64,000 nucleotides of DNA from Pelagomonas calceolata (taxonomy: Eukaryota > Sar > Pelagophyceae > Pelagomonadales > Pelagomonadaceae), in NCBI GenBank assembly GCA_918797485.1, contig CAKKNE010000002.1:276501-340500 (forward strand), given 5' to 3'. Of this stretch, positions 19,140 to 28,307 are shown piece after piece. Each line of letters opens with the position of its first letter. Position 1 is the first letter of the stretch. Below the pieces are notes generated by a model. The model ran no database searches, was not told the DNA's origin, and was given only the letters and a program-made list of their open reading frames with translations. Both the position numbers and the translations under genes were made by a program.

Positions 19140-20084
19140 TTAGATGTCCATCGATTTAGGGGCGGCGTCATAGGCGGTGAGCGCCTTCGCATTAAACGCG
19201 GCCAATGCGTCCCTAAAGTCGGATCTATTACCGACCGAGAACTTGAGTTTGAGCTCGGCGAATGACGCGTCGAGCTCGGCAGCAGGGTCGGCCGGCGGCG
19301 CCGCCACGGGTGCTGCTGGTTGTTGTACTAAGGGCGCCGAGCCGCCGCCGTCCACGGCCGCTACGGACTCCGGCACCGCGTCGGCGGCCGGCGCCTCGGT
19401 CATCGGAGTGTTCTCATCTTCCGACTCGAGCGGCGGCGGCGCGGTCTGTTCTACTACATCGGGCGGCGGCGGCTGCTGCAAAGCGTCGTCGTCGCCTAGC
19501 GCCATCGGCATGCCCACGGCGGCGTCCGCCGGCGCCTCGACGCTCGCCTCCTCAACGGTCTCGGGCTCCTCGTTGTCGGATTCATCGTCCGACGACGACT
19601 CATCCTGGCGCGGCTGCACGCGCGCTCTCATGACTTCGAGGGTCTCTTCGTCATCGCTCTCAGAATCGTCGGCGGCGGCCGACGGCGCCTCGGCGGGCGC
19701 CTCCTCAACGGTCTCGGGTAATACGGAGTCGCACGGCTCGGTGCACTTCCGACCCCCGTCTGCACAGGTCCAGTGTGCGCCTTCAACTACTACGGTGCCT
19801 TTCTCGCGGAGGCGCCACTGTCCACACTTGTCGCAACAGGACCATGGCCTGTCCTGTCCTGTTTGGTAGAAGTAGTTTTTGACCTGGTTGTCGGTGCGGC
19901 CGTTGCCCAGCCGCTGAGCGATCTTCGGCCACTTTCCCCTCGTGTTGCGGAACTTCTCCTCCAACACGACTATCATGCGCTTCTCGGGTTTGGTCAGGGG
20001 CGTTTGGTTCGACTGGAGAGACTCGTAGTGCTCCGTGACGTACCTTCGTTCCCACTCCTTTCCACCCTTTCGCGGCACGCCCAG
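19140..20084 (-). CDS. SANT/Myb plus CW-type zinc finger protein frame
   Basis: This frame encodes a probable chromatin or DNA-binding protein. A Myb/SANT helix set comes first (KPEKRMIVVLEEKF, then GKWPKIAQRLGNGRTDNQVK). A CW-type zinc finger follows (PWSCCDKCGQWRL, then WTCADGGRKCTEPCD); CW domains read H3K4 methylation. The rest is acidic and Pro/Ala-rich, with a short C-terminal helix (AELDASFAELKLKF). There is no ATG before the SANT domain. The frame opens directly after a TAG (20085-20087) that ends the upstream frame, and both are in the same phase. It is therefore probably the C-terminal half of one gene running 21080-19140 that is interrupted by a single TAG. Stop TAG at 19140-19142, about 60 bp from the tandem array. 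Confidence 0.75.
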   Translation of the reverse strand: MGVPRKGGKEWERRYVTEHYESLQSNQTPLTKPEKRMIVVLEEKFRNTRGKWPKIAQRLGNGRTDNQVKNYFYQTGQDRPWSCCDKCGQWRLREKGTVVVEGAHWTCADGGRKCTEPCDSVLPETVEEAPAEAPSAAADDSESDDEETLEVMRARVQPRQDESSSDDESDNEEPETVEEASVEAPADAAVGMPMALGDDDALQQPPPPDVVEQTAPPPLESEDENTPMTEAPAADAVPESVAAVDGGGSAPLVQQPAAPVAAPPADPAAELDASFAELKLKFSVGNRSDFRDALAAFNAKALTAYDAAPKSMDI

Positions 20085-21080
20085 CTAACGCATGGCCTCC
20101 GCGCTCGCGCATGCGATGGTCGAATAGTGGGCGTTTCTCTCGAGGAGCGCCCGGACATGCGCTTCGACTCGCAGCGGCGCCACGATATCATCTCCATTGT
20201 ACATGCCCTGCCGAGTGTGGTCCATCGCGCGCGGGTTACTTGGATCGACGTGATATTTGACGTCTTCGTTGATGAGCTCGTGTCGGAACTCCGTCATGTG
20301 GCCGTGGGCCGTTTTGCACGTGTGCGCGACCGACGAGGCGAACCCGACGAATTCGAGGACTAGAGCAGCTTCACGCTTCTGAAGGGCTAACAATGGCGAC
20401 ACCGGCGGTCGCGGCTGCGGCGGCAGCTGGTGCGTCGGCGCGGCCGGCGGTGGTTGTCTGGCGTCCGGCGTCGGCGACTGGGGCCGCGGCGGGCCGGTCG
20501 ACGGCGCCGCGGCGGCGTCGTCGAAGTTGAGGACCGTCGCGTCGCGCGCGGCGTCCGACGTGCGCGAGACTTTGGCCGGCGGCGGCCGGCGCGCCGGGCT
20601 CTTCTTGGATACGACCGGCACGCTGCGCTTCGTCGAGCCGGGCGGCGCCTTGTTCTCGGCGAGCGGCGGCCGCGACGCGCCGCTGCGGCGCGGGCAGTCG
20701 TCACACGAGGGAGGCGGCGGCCCGTCGGGCAGCGGTGCCGTCGTCGCCGGGGGTGCGGTAGTATGGGTGTAAATCGAATGATCATCGGAGAGCGCTCGGC
20801 CGAGTTCGTCGACCCTCGTCACGTCGCCCCTCAGCACCATCTTCGTGTTGTAGAATCCAGCGAGGTCCTCTCCTTTTTCGTTGATGAATCGGACGCAGAG
20901 CTTTCCGTCGTCGGCGACGTATAATACGCGCGCAAAGCGACCTCGGTAACAGACCGGCTCCAGGCCGCCGGCGGCCATGGCCGCGGCGAAATTTGCCGAC
21001 TGGCGCTCCGCTTCCGGCGCCCAAGCAAAAAGACCGAGGTCGTCGATCTCAGGCGGCTCGATGTAGGTTGTTTCCGCCAT
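20085..21080 (-). CDS. Unknown protein, N-terminal partner of the SANT-CW frame
   Basis: A 331-residue frame starting at ATG 21078-21080 (the upstream extension begins only at GTG). Residues about 25-100 form a compact region rich in beta-type sequence (GRFARVLYVADDGKLCVRFI), which might be a Tudor- or SH3-like barrel. A Pro-rich disordered linker follows, then a conserved-looking helical C-terminus (LLALQKREAALVLEFVGF, then RVEAHVRALLERNAHYS). It ends ATG CGT TAG at 20085-20087, after which the same frame continues into the SANT-CW region. I cannot tell whether TAG is a genuine end, a read-through site, a strain-specific nonsense change or a sequence error. The same 11-nt context interrupts the fimbrin gene. 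Confidence 0.65.
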   Translation of the reverse strand: MAETTYIEPPEIDDLGLFAWAPEAERQSANFAAAMAAGGLEPVCYRGRFARVLYVADDGKLCVRFINEKGEDLAGFYNTKMVLRGDVTRVDELGRALSDDHSIYTHTTAPPATTAPLPDGPPPPSCDDCPRRSGASRPPLAENKAPPGSTKRSVPVVSKKSPARRPPPAKVSRTSDAARDATVLNFDDAAAAPSTGPPRPQSPTPDARQPPPAAPTHQLPPQPRPPVSPLLALQKREAALVLEFVGFASSVAHTCKTAHGHMTEFRHELINEDVKYHVDPSNPRAMDHTRQGMYNGDDIVAPLRVEAHVRALLERNAHYSTIACASAEAMR

Positions 21081-21730
21081 GGCGAGTGGCGACTGGACAC
21101 GCAGCGGCCGTGACGAGCCCGCGTCTGCCGGCAAAGACGAGTCGAGCGTGGATTTCGCGGCGCCGCCCGCGTTTAGAGCGATGCGACTGAGCACGTGTGA
21201 GGCGTAGCCCTGCTCTGCGTCCGCTAGCGGGCGAGCTAGTCGAGCTTGTAAGTCCTAGCAGCACTCGAAAAGAGGTTTCGAGGAGGTTTTTGGTGCTCGT
21301 TTCTATGTGAGGCTAACGATATTGATTGATAATTGCGAAATTCAAGCAATACTATAGGATTCTGCAAGCTACAGTCTCGACTGAGCTTCAAAAATCGATG
21401 AGCAGGCGGCTCCCTAGTATCTTACTGTCGCTAGCACCAAGCCCAACGATGGCCACACGAGAGGACAAGCGTGCGTTCACGGGTCCTCGACAGGCTCGTC
21501 GTTTGATTTGCCTCCAGGGCTTTCCCAACTTAGCTGCTTCTTTGGACCCGATGGCGCCCCGTCGCCGTCGAACGCGCGGCGTCTCCCCTAGGCTAGTCCT
21601 AGCACGAAGCCTCGGAAATCAACGTCAAAGATCGGCTTTTCCCATATGTGGAGTTACGGCGGTCCGGAGGCCAAAAAAGCAATAGCAAAAGAGGCAACTG
21701 GCGTGTAAATAAAAACGCAACCGGATAATA
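21081..21730. other. Intergenic
   Basis: 650 bp between two minus-strand genes, lower in GC around 21290-21420. A plus-strand 119-codon frame at 21326 begins with ATA-rich sequence and lacks the local codon bias, so I leave it out. Confidence 0.5.
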
Positions 21731-23482
21731 TTAGAGCCGCCGCGCGATCCGCGCCGCGATCCGCTTCTTCGCCCAGGCCGGCAGGACGCGCTGCGCGACG
21801 GCGCCGCACCGCTCGCGCGTCCGCCGGCCGACGGCGCGCCAGAGGTCCCGGAGCCGCGGCTCGCCGCCGGAGTCCTCGGCGGCCTGCGCCTCGGGCCGCG
21901 CCCAGGGCGGCGGCAGGCCCGGCTCGCGCTCGCGCGCGGCCTGCTCCCACGCGTCGGCGAGCGAGTAGTTCACCTCGAGCTTGGACGCGATGCCGCGGAT
22001 GATGACGGCCGCGCGGCCCATGAGCACGAGCGCCTGGGGGAAGGACTTGAGCCGCTTCAGGGGCGAGTCCGCCGAGAGCTCGTCGGCCGAGTAGCCGCCC
22101 GGGATCTCGTCGACGGACTTGTCGCCGAAGAGCGTGACCGCGATGGCGGCGAGGCAGGCGTCGTCGTCGAGGTCCGCCGCCGCCTTCGTCGGCTCGTAGA
22201 GCTCGTCGACGTCGCGCGGCCGCAGCTCGACGCCGTACGCGCGGACGGCGTCGCCGAGCGCGGCGAGCGCGGCGCGGTCCGAGGGCGCCGCGCGGTAGGC
22301 CTGGAGCCGCGCGATGACGGCGCCGAGGCGCTCGACGTCCGCGGCCGACAGCTGCTTCGTCTGGCCGCAGTCGAGGAGCGCGACGTCGCCGCCCGGCTGG
22401 ACGAAGACGTTGCCCGGGTGCGGGTCGCCGTGCACGAAGCCCGCCCCGAAGATCATGCGCGCGTAGGCCTCGCCCAGGGCCCGCACGATGCGGCTCCCGA
22501 GGATCTTGGCCTCGGGCGAGCCCGGCTCGACGCCCCGCTTCTTCGCCTCCGCCGCGAGGTTGTTGAGCGACACGCCCTCGACGAACTCCATGACCAGCAC
22601 CTTCGTCGTCGCGAGGCCGGGCACGGCGCGCGGCACGCGGAGCGGCGCCGGCGCCGCGCGGCCGTCGGGCCGGAAGCGCACCGCCGCGTGCAGCTTCTCC
22701 ATGGCCTGGGCCTCCTGGAGGAAGTCGAGCTCGCCCTCGAGCACGTCCCCCAACTCCGAGAAGACGACGTAGTAGTCCACGGGCAGCGCGTCCGCCAGCA
22801 GCTTCGCGAATCGCTTCAGGTTCGCGACGTCGGCGCGCAGCAGGGGCTTGGCGCCCGGCCGCTGCACCTTGACGGCGACGCGGCGGCCGTCGAGCAGCGT
22901 CGCGGCGTGCACCTGCGCGATCGACGCGCAGCCGAGCGGTTTTTCTTCAAAGTCACTGAAGAGCTCATCGAGAGTGCCGTCGCCGCAGAGTTCCCGTCTC
23001 ACGACCTCCTTGACGACGTCCGTCGGGATCGGCGCGAGGCCCTCCTGGAGCACCTGCAGCTTGTCGCAGTAGGGCTTCGCGAAGAGGTCGACGCGCGTCG
23101 ACAGCACCTGGCCGCTCTTCACGTAGAAGCCCTGCAGCTCGAGGATCGCGTCGCGCAGCTTGTCGCTGCCCCACTCGTCGAGCTCCGAGTACTCGGCGGA
23201 GCACTCCTCCTCGTCGGCACAGCGCTGCTCGAGGTCGAGCTCCGCCAGCTTGTACCGCGCGAGGATGGGCAGCACGCGCGAGTAGAACGTCAGGCTCCGG
23301 CTCAGGCGCTCCGTCACGCTCAGCGCCTTGCGCTCGCCGACGTCGAGCGGCAGCACGTCCTCCGCGGCCTCCGGCGGCGGCGCGAGCGTCGACGCGGGGA
23401 CGGTGCCGCTCCGCGTCGGTGCCGGCGCCTGCAACGCTGCGACGCCGACGAGCACCAGCGCTATTTGCAGCATGATTTTCAT
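21731..23482 (-). CDS. ABC1K/UbiB-family atypical protein kinase, plastid-targeted
   Basis: A 583-residue ABC1/ADCK/UbiB kinase-like protein; the family controls quinone and prenyl-lipid metabolism in plastids and mitochondria. The N-terminus (MKIMLQIALVLVGVAALQAP) is a signal peptide followed by a Ser/Thr/Pro-rich stretch, suggesting a bipartite plastid leader. Family motifs are intact: YVKSGQVLSTR (KxGQ), CASIAQVHAA, the VAVKVQRPG lysine, EGELDFLQEA (ExD), LVMEFVEG, FVHGDPHPGN (catalytic loop) and LLDCGQ (metal site, DxGQ type). The C-terminal 100 residues are helical and basic. ATG at 23480-23482, stop TAA. Intronless in this model. It shares a 460-bp divergent promoter with fimbrin. Confidence 0.93.
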   Translation of the reverse strand: MKIMLQIALVLVGVAALQAPAPTRSGTVPASTLAPPPEAAEDVLPLDVGERKALSVTERLSRSLTFYSRVLPILARYKLAELDLEQRCADEEECSAEYSELDEWGSDKLRDAILELQGFYVKSGQVLSTRVDLFAKPYCDKLQVLQEGLAPIPTDVVKEVVRRELCGDGTLDELFSDFEEKPLGCASIAQVHAATLLDGRRVAVKVQRPGAKPLLRADVANLKRFAKLLADALPVDYYVVFSELGDVLEGELDFLQEAQAMEKLHAAVRFRPDGRAAPAPLRVPRAVPGLATTKVLVMEFVEGVSLNNLAAEAKKRGVEPGSPEAKILGSRIVRALGEAYARMIFGAGFVHGDPHPGNVFVQPGGDVALLDCGQTKQLSAADVERLGAVIARLQAYRAAPSDRAALAALGDAVRAYGVELRPRDVDELYEPTKAAADLDDDACLAAIAVTLFGDKSVDEIPGGYSADELSADSPLKRLKSFPQALVLMGRAAVIIRGIASKLEVNYSLADAWEQAAREREPGLPPPWARPEAQAAEDSGGEPRLRDLWRAVGRRTRERCGAVAQRVLPAWAKKRIAARIARRL

Positions 23483-23942
23483 CTCTCTGGCCTTTCAAGC
23501 AATCTCTTGCAAGAAGTCGTTGCACAACGCACGACTGAGCGATGCAATTTTGATCAATGCACAACAAGTTGTTCAGCAATTGCATATATCGCGCGTATGC
23601 GCGTCAACAAAGCCACGACACAAATCTCGCAAGCTGCGCCCGGGTTTTTGGAATCCTTCTCGTCTTCCTCTCGAGTGTTGATTAGCCTAAAAGTATATCC
23701 TTCTCGCTTTCAGACAGGTCAAAAACCTGATTTCCCAAAGCCAAAAGAGAGAGCTTGGCAAACAGCCTGATTATCAAGCGCTCAGGCCAAGCCGCTGCGC
23801 GCCCTTTTGCGGCGTATAGCCTTGACTGCTCCTCGCCTCGCCCGCCTCAGCAACAACAGGCAAAGGCTGTTTGTTCGATCCCGTCTGCTAGCGGGTCATC
23901 TGAGCAGCCCAGCGGTTTCCACGCGCGCGCTCACGCGCAAAT
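23483..23942. other. Divergent promoter region (ABC1K / fimbrin)
   Basis: 460 bp of relatively AT-rich sequence between two divergent starts. It holds pyrimidine-rich tracts near 23650-23720. No clear TATA box about 100 bp upstream of either start. Confidence 0.5.
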
Positions 23943-26309
23943 ATGGCCGACGTCAAGGAACTCTTCGAGACCTTCGACGCGGACGGCTCCGGCCGCATCT
24001 CGACGCAAGAAGTCGCCGGCCTCCTGGCCAAGCTCGGCGCCCCGAAGCCCGCGGCCGCGGTGGCCGCGCTCGTGGCCCAGGTCGACACCGACGGCGACGG
24101 CGAGGTGTCGTACGCCGAGTTCGAGGCCATGCTCAGGTCGCAGGCGGACCTCGCGCACATCGTCCAGGACAAGCGCCAGGCCATCAAGCAGCTGCACGTG
24201 CGCCAGGGCGCGGGCAACTCGCAGCACTCCTTCTCCTCCGAGGAGGCCGAGGCCTTCACCGAGGTCCTGAACTCGCGCCTCGGCGGCGACGCCGCGCTCG
24301 CTTCGGTCCTGCCGCTGGCCCAGGACGCGGCGGACCCGCCGCTCTTCGCCGCGTGCGCCGACGGCGTGCTCCTGTGCAAGCTCGTGGCGCTGATCGACGG
24401 CGACGCCGTGGACCTGCGGGCCGTGAACATGGGCGCGCTCGGCCGCGCCGCGGACCGAAAGGCCACGTTCAAGGTCGTGGAGAACTGCAACCTGGCGATC
24501 AACGCGGCCAAGGACGTTGGCTGCCGCGTGACGAACATCGGCCCGCGCGACATCATGACCGCGCGGCCGCACCTCGTGCTCGGGCTGCTCTGGCAGGCTA
24601 TCCGGCTGCTGCTGACGCAGAAGATCTCGCTCAAGGAGCACCCGGGCCTCGTGGCGCTGCTCGAGGGCGACGAGACGCTCCAGCAGCTCCTGGCGCTGCC
24701 GCCCGAGCGAATCCTCGTGCGCTGGCTCAACTACCACCTCGCGCGCGCCGGGTCCGCGCGCCGCGTCGCGGGCTTCGGCCGCGACCTCATGGACTCGGAG
24801 GTCTACGCCGTGGTCATGCAGCAGCTCTACGGCGCCGAGGTCCAGCCCGTGGACCTGACGACGCCGGACCTCGAGGCGCGCGCGGCGCGGGTCCTCGCGA
24901 ACGCGGCGGCCGTCGGCGTGGCGCCGTTCATCAAGCCCCGCGACGTCGCGGCGGGCAACGCCAAGCTGAACCTGGCCTTCGTGGCGCAGCTCTTCAACGA
25001 CCGCCCGGGCCTCGAGGTCGTCGCGGACGAGGCCGTCGCGCGCGAGCTCGCCGGGCTCGACCTCGACGACGCGGGCGACACGCGCGAGGCGCGCACCTTC
25101 AAGCTCTGGATGAACTCGCTCGAGGCGTGGGCCGGGCCCGACGCGACGGACGCGGTGCAGATCCGCGACCTCTTCGCCGAGTGCCGCGACGGCGTGCCGC
25201 TCCTGGCGACGATGGACGCCGTCCGGCCCGGCTGCGTGCCCTGGAAGAAGGTCCGGCTCGCGCCGAAGAACCGGCACCACGTCGTCGAGAACGGCAACCG
25301 CGTCGTCGCCGTCGGCCGCGGCCTCGACCTCGTGCTCGTGAACATCGGCGGCGTCGACATCGCCGACGGCAACAAGAAGCTCATCCTCGCGGTCGTCTGG
25401 CAGCTCATGCGTTAGCAGACCGTCGACATGCTCAAGCAGCTCAAGGGCGACGGCACGGCCGTCGACGAGGCGGACCTCGTCGCGTGGGCCAACGCCAAGG
25501 TCGCGGCCTTCGCCGGGGCGACGCAGCCGCCCATCCGGTCGCTCAACGACAAGAAGCTGGCGACGGGCCGCTTCTGCGTCGAGCTCTGCGCCGCCGTCGG
25601 CGGCGACGTCGTCGACTGGGACCTCGTGACGCCGGGCGCGACGGACGAGGACCGGGCCCTCAACGCCAAGTACGCGCTCTCCATCGCGCGCAAGGTCGGC
25701 GCGCGCGTCTTCTGCACGCCCGACGACATCGTCGAGGTCAAGCCGAAGATGATCCTCCTCTTCATCGCGGCCCTCTGGCAGGCGGAGCTCTCGGGCGCCA
25801 CGCGCCCGTCGCTCGGGTCCGAGCCCACGCGCTCCACGCCGGCGTCGCCGCCGCAGCTCGTCGCGAAGACGCCCGTCCAGCCGCCCGCGGCGACGTCGTG
25901 GATCAAGCCCAAGCCGCCGAGCCAGCCCAAGCCGGCCGCCCCGGCGCCGCCGCCGCTCGGCGCGCGCGCCGCGGCGCCGCCGCCGCCCGTGCCCCGGCGC
26001 GCGCCCCCTCCGGCGCCGCAGCGCACGGCGCCGCCGCCCGTGCCGCAGCGAGCCGCGGCGCCCGCGCCGCCGCGCCCGGCCGCCTCGTCGGGGCGCAAGC
26101 CCCTCCCGCCCCGCAAGCCCGGCGACTGCGCGGGCGTTTCCCGAGCTCCGCCGCCCCCGAAGCCGGCCACGACCTTCAACGACGACGACGAGCACGTCGT
26201 CAAGTACGCGGCGCCGGCGCCGGCCGCGTATGGCTTCAAGAGCGTCAACGGCACCGGCGAGACGGGCGCGGTCGAGTCGAACGACGTGGACGAGGACGAG
26301 TGGAACTGA
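23943..26309 (+). CDS. Fimbrin/plastin, actin-bundling protein, interrupted by one in-frame TAG
   Basis: An actin cross-linker: two EF-hands (FDADGSGRISTQEV at about 10-24 and VDTDGDGEVSYAEF at about 47-60), then four calponin-homology domains in two actin-binding tandems. CH3 ends at VVWQLMR, where TAG (25413-25415) occurs; the same frame then continues QTVDMLKQL into a well-conserved CH4 (ARKVGARVFCTPDDIVEVKP). In plastins the equivalent stretch (WQLMRRYTL) is unbroken, so this is one gene with a nonsense codon where an Arg, Tyr or Phe normally stands. After CH4 comes an unusual 130-residue Pro-rich tail (PPPPVPRRAPPP) and an acidic end, DVDEDEWN. ATG 23943, final stop TGA at 26307-26309. 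Total 788 codons including the TAG and the final stop. Confidence 0.88.
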
Positions 26310-26396
26310 GTGCGCGCGTCCCCTGTGCCTCTGTGTAACAGCCACCAAGGGCTATCCTATATCTATCACAAAGCTTACACACTACTACTAGGCCTT

Positions 26397-26443
26397 CATC
26401 GTCCGCGCTTCGGGCACGCTTGTAGGCGAGCTGCGCCGCTTTG
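26397..26443. repeat. Truncated duplicate of the glycosyltransferase 3' end
   Basis: The segment carries CATCGTCCGCGC, TTCGGGCA and CGCTTGTAGGCGAGCTGCGC. The same blocks occur in the same order inside the last 90 bp of the neighbouring coding sequence (about 26462-26538), where two short stretches separate them. It lies just beyond that gene's stop codon, so it is a partial tandem copy with two internal deletions. Confidence 0.8.
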
Positions 26444-26452
26444 GAGCCAGCA

Positions 26453-27886
26453 CTACGCATGCATCGTCCGCGCCTCGTTCCACGTCGTCAGGCCGCGCTT
26501 CGGGCAGACGTCCCGCTTGTAGGCGAGCTGCGCCGCTTGCAGCCGCGGCAGGACGTTGCAGAGGACGTACGCGTTGCGGACGGCTTCCCGGCTCCCGGCA
26601 CCGATAGCCGCGGCGGCCGCCTTGCCGGCGTCGAAGGCGAAGACGCCTCCATCACACGAGAAGGCGTTGTGCGGCACGGAATGCTTGCCGAACTTCTGAC
26701 CACCCGCCGGGTACCGCTGGCAGAAGTGCACCACAGCGGGCGCCGCCGGACCCGGCGGGTGGATATCGTTCGAGAAGGGCAGCGACGGATCGAAGCGCGT
26801 CGCCAGCGGCGGCGTACTGTCCGCGGCGCCGCCGCAGATCTGCTCCCGCGGTACGCTGTCGACCCAATCCCAGCCCTCGCCGCCGGCCTGGGCGTTCGAT
26901 ACCATGAGGTGGTGGACCTGGGCGTGCGGCAACGACAAGTTCGCCGCAGCCATGCTGTAACCATACATCTCGGCCAACAAGTACGGATACTGCGCGTGCA
27001 CGTCGGGCACGGCCCGCAGCCACGCCTTCGCGAGCGGCACCGCGTCGCGCGCGTGGATCACGTAGGGCGGGCCGACGGCGTAGGACTGCGCCGCCTCGCG
27101 GACCGTCGTGCGGGAACAGGGGCCGTCGCCGCAAACTCGACCGCGGTCGAAGCTGCGCCACGACTTGCCCGCGGTGGGCTTCCCAGCATCCCCCCAGGCG
27201 CCGCCTAGCCCATACTCCTGGCCGGCGGCGACGCCGGGCGCGACGCGCTCCGCGATCCCGTCCAAGTTGTGGCCGAGGACGCGCGGGACGCCGTCGGCGT
27301 CCACGAGTTCGCCCTTGCGCGGCGACGGCCGCAGGCCCGCTCCCAGCGCCGCGGTGATCGGCCGCAGCAGCATCTGGTCGGGATCGATCAACACGACGAT
27401 CCCGCGGGACGGGTCCACGAAGGGCGGCGGGCGGGCCGTCGTGAGCCAGTGATACAGGCCAGACGGCTTGTTGGAATACTTGTACGTGCCGCCGCGAAGA
27501 GCGCCCGCGGGAGCAAAGTGGGCGCGAAACGTGCCCGTGGGGTCGATCTCGAGCCACTCCGCCGCGACTTTGCGCGCCTCCTCCGCGGCGCAGCCGCTCG
27601 CGATGCGCGTCACCGGCCCGCGCTGCCCTACCGCCCGCGCCGAGTACCAGACGTTGATCGACTGCCAGTGCTGGTACGGCGAGCAGTCGGTGCTGAAGAC
27701 GACGTGGACCTCGGTCTCGCCCGCGGCGAGAACGTATGGTGCCTCCGGCACCGCCGGTTTCTCGTGCATTGCCCGTAGCGCCGCGAGATGCACGAGCGCG
27801 AGCAGGCCCGTCGCAGAGAGCGCGCAGCAGAGCACGCAACTCTGCAGCCGTGGCCGGCGCCGGTTGCGGCCGCTGGTGCGGCGCAT
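26453..27886 (-). CDS. Type II membrane glycosyltransferase of the SERGT/HPAT family
   Basis: A 477-residue Golgi-type glycosyltransferase related to peptidyl-serine galactosyltransferase and hydroxyproline arabinosyltransferases, which decorate secreted glycoproteins. A basic N-terminus (MRRTSGRNRRRPR) precedes a single membrane anchor (LCCALSATGLLALVHLAAL). The catalytic region starts at VHVVFSTDCSPYQHWQSINV and continues with GPVTRIASGC, IVVLIDPDQMLLRPI (a D-x-D-like metal site) and GPPYVIHARD. Several Cys pairs fit a lumenal domain. ATG at 27884-27886, stop TAG. The gene is intact and intronless here. Its 3' flank holds a partial duplicate of its own end. Confidence 0.85.
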   Translation of the reverse strand: MRRTSGRNRRRPRLQSCVLCCALSATGLLALVHLAALRAMHEKPAVPEAPYVLAAGETEVHVVFSTDCSPYQHWQSINVWYSARAVGQRGPVTRIASGCAAEEARKVAAEWLEIDPTGTFRAHFAPAGALRGGTYKYSNKPSGLYHWLTTARPPPFVDPSRGIVVLIDPDQMLLRPITAALGAGLRPSPRKGELVDADGVPRVLGHNLDGIAERVAPGVAAGQEYGLGGAWGDAGKPTAGKSWRSFDRGRVCGDGPCSRTTVREAAQSYAVGPPYVIHARDAVPLAKAWLRAVPDVHAQYPYLLAEMYGYSMAAANLSLPHAQVHHLMVSNAQAGGEGWDWVDSVPREQICGGAADSTPPLATRFDPSLPFSNDIHPPGPAAPAVVHFCQRYPAGGQKFGKHSVPHNAFSCDGGVFAFDAGKAAAAAIGAGSREAVRNAYVLCNVLPRLQAAQLAYKRDVCPKRGLTTWNEARTMHA

Positions 27887-28307
27887 CAGTGTATATTGCT
27901 GCTGCTAGACGTGCTGCAGGCTGTGCAGCCGAGTTTCTTGCTGCTACTAGGCTGTTGGCAGCTTAAAAAAAAACCAAGCACTGCATGCAGCGCGCACAGT
28001 GAAAGAAAGCATGCGAGACAAAAAATATGCCTGGGCACAGAGAAAAGCGTTTTAATCGGGTTTTATACTGGCCCTTTCTTCTCTTTCTTTTCTACGAGTC
28101 TAGTCGGGCTCTCAAAGGACGTCTCGTTTCGGGGTAGGAAGTTTGGCGGGAGAGCGATTTTGCCTTTTGGCATTGGGCTGTAGGATTCCACAGCTCGACT
28201 GGCAGACCGAGCCACTGTAGCAACGCGCCGGATCGTTTTGGCACACGTTTGCGCGAGCCTGAGCCAAACGGCGAAACAGCAACGGAGAAACTGGGCTGTA
28301 ACACACC
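27887..28307. other. Divergent promoter region
   Basis: 421 bp between divergent starts, with A-runs and T/C-rich tracts (27965-28100). No gene is supported. Confidence 0.5.

Noticed and set aside
21326-21685. 119-codon plus-strand frame
   Set aside because: No ATG with good context, mixed composition and no recognisable domain; it lies in low-GC intergenic DNA.
25382-25418. Intron removing the fimbrin TAG
   Set aside because: GT...AG choices that keep frame (for example GTCGTC...TTAGCAG) would delete the conserved VVWQLMR segment, so an intron is not a convincing explanation.
23943-26309. Genome-wide reassignment of TAG to an amino acid
   Set aside because: Several genes with complete C-termini in the window (calpain, UBX, eIF1A, CAMSAP) end at TAG, so TAG still works as a stop.
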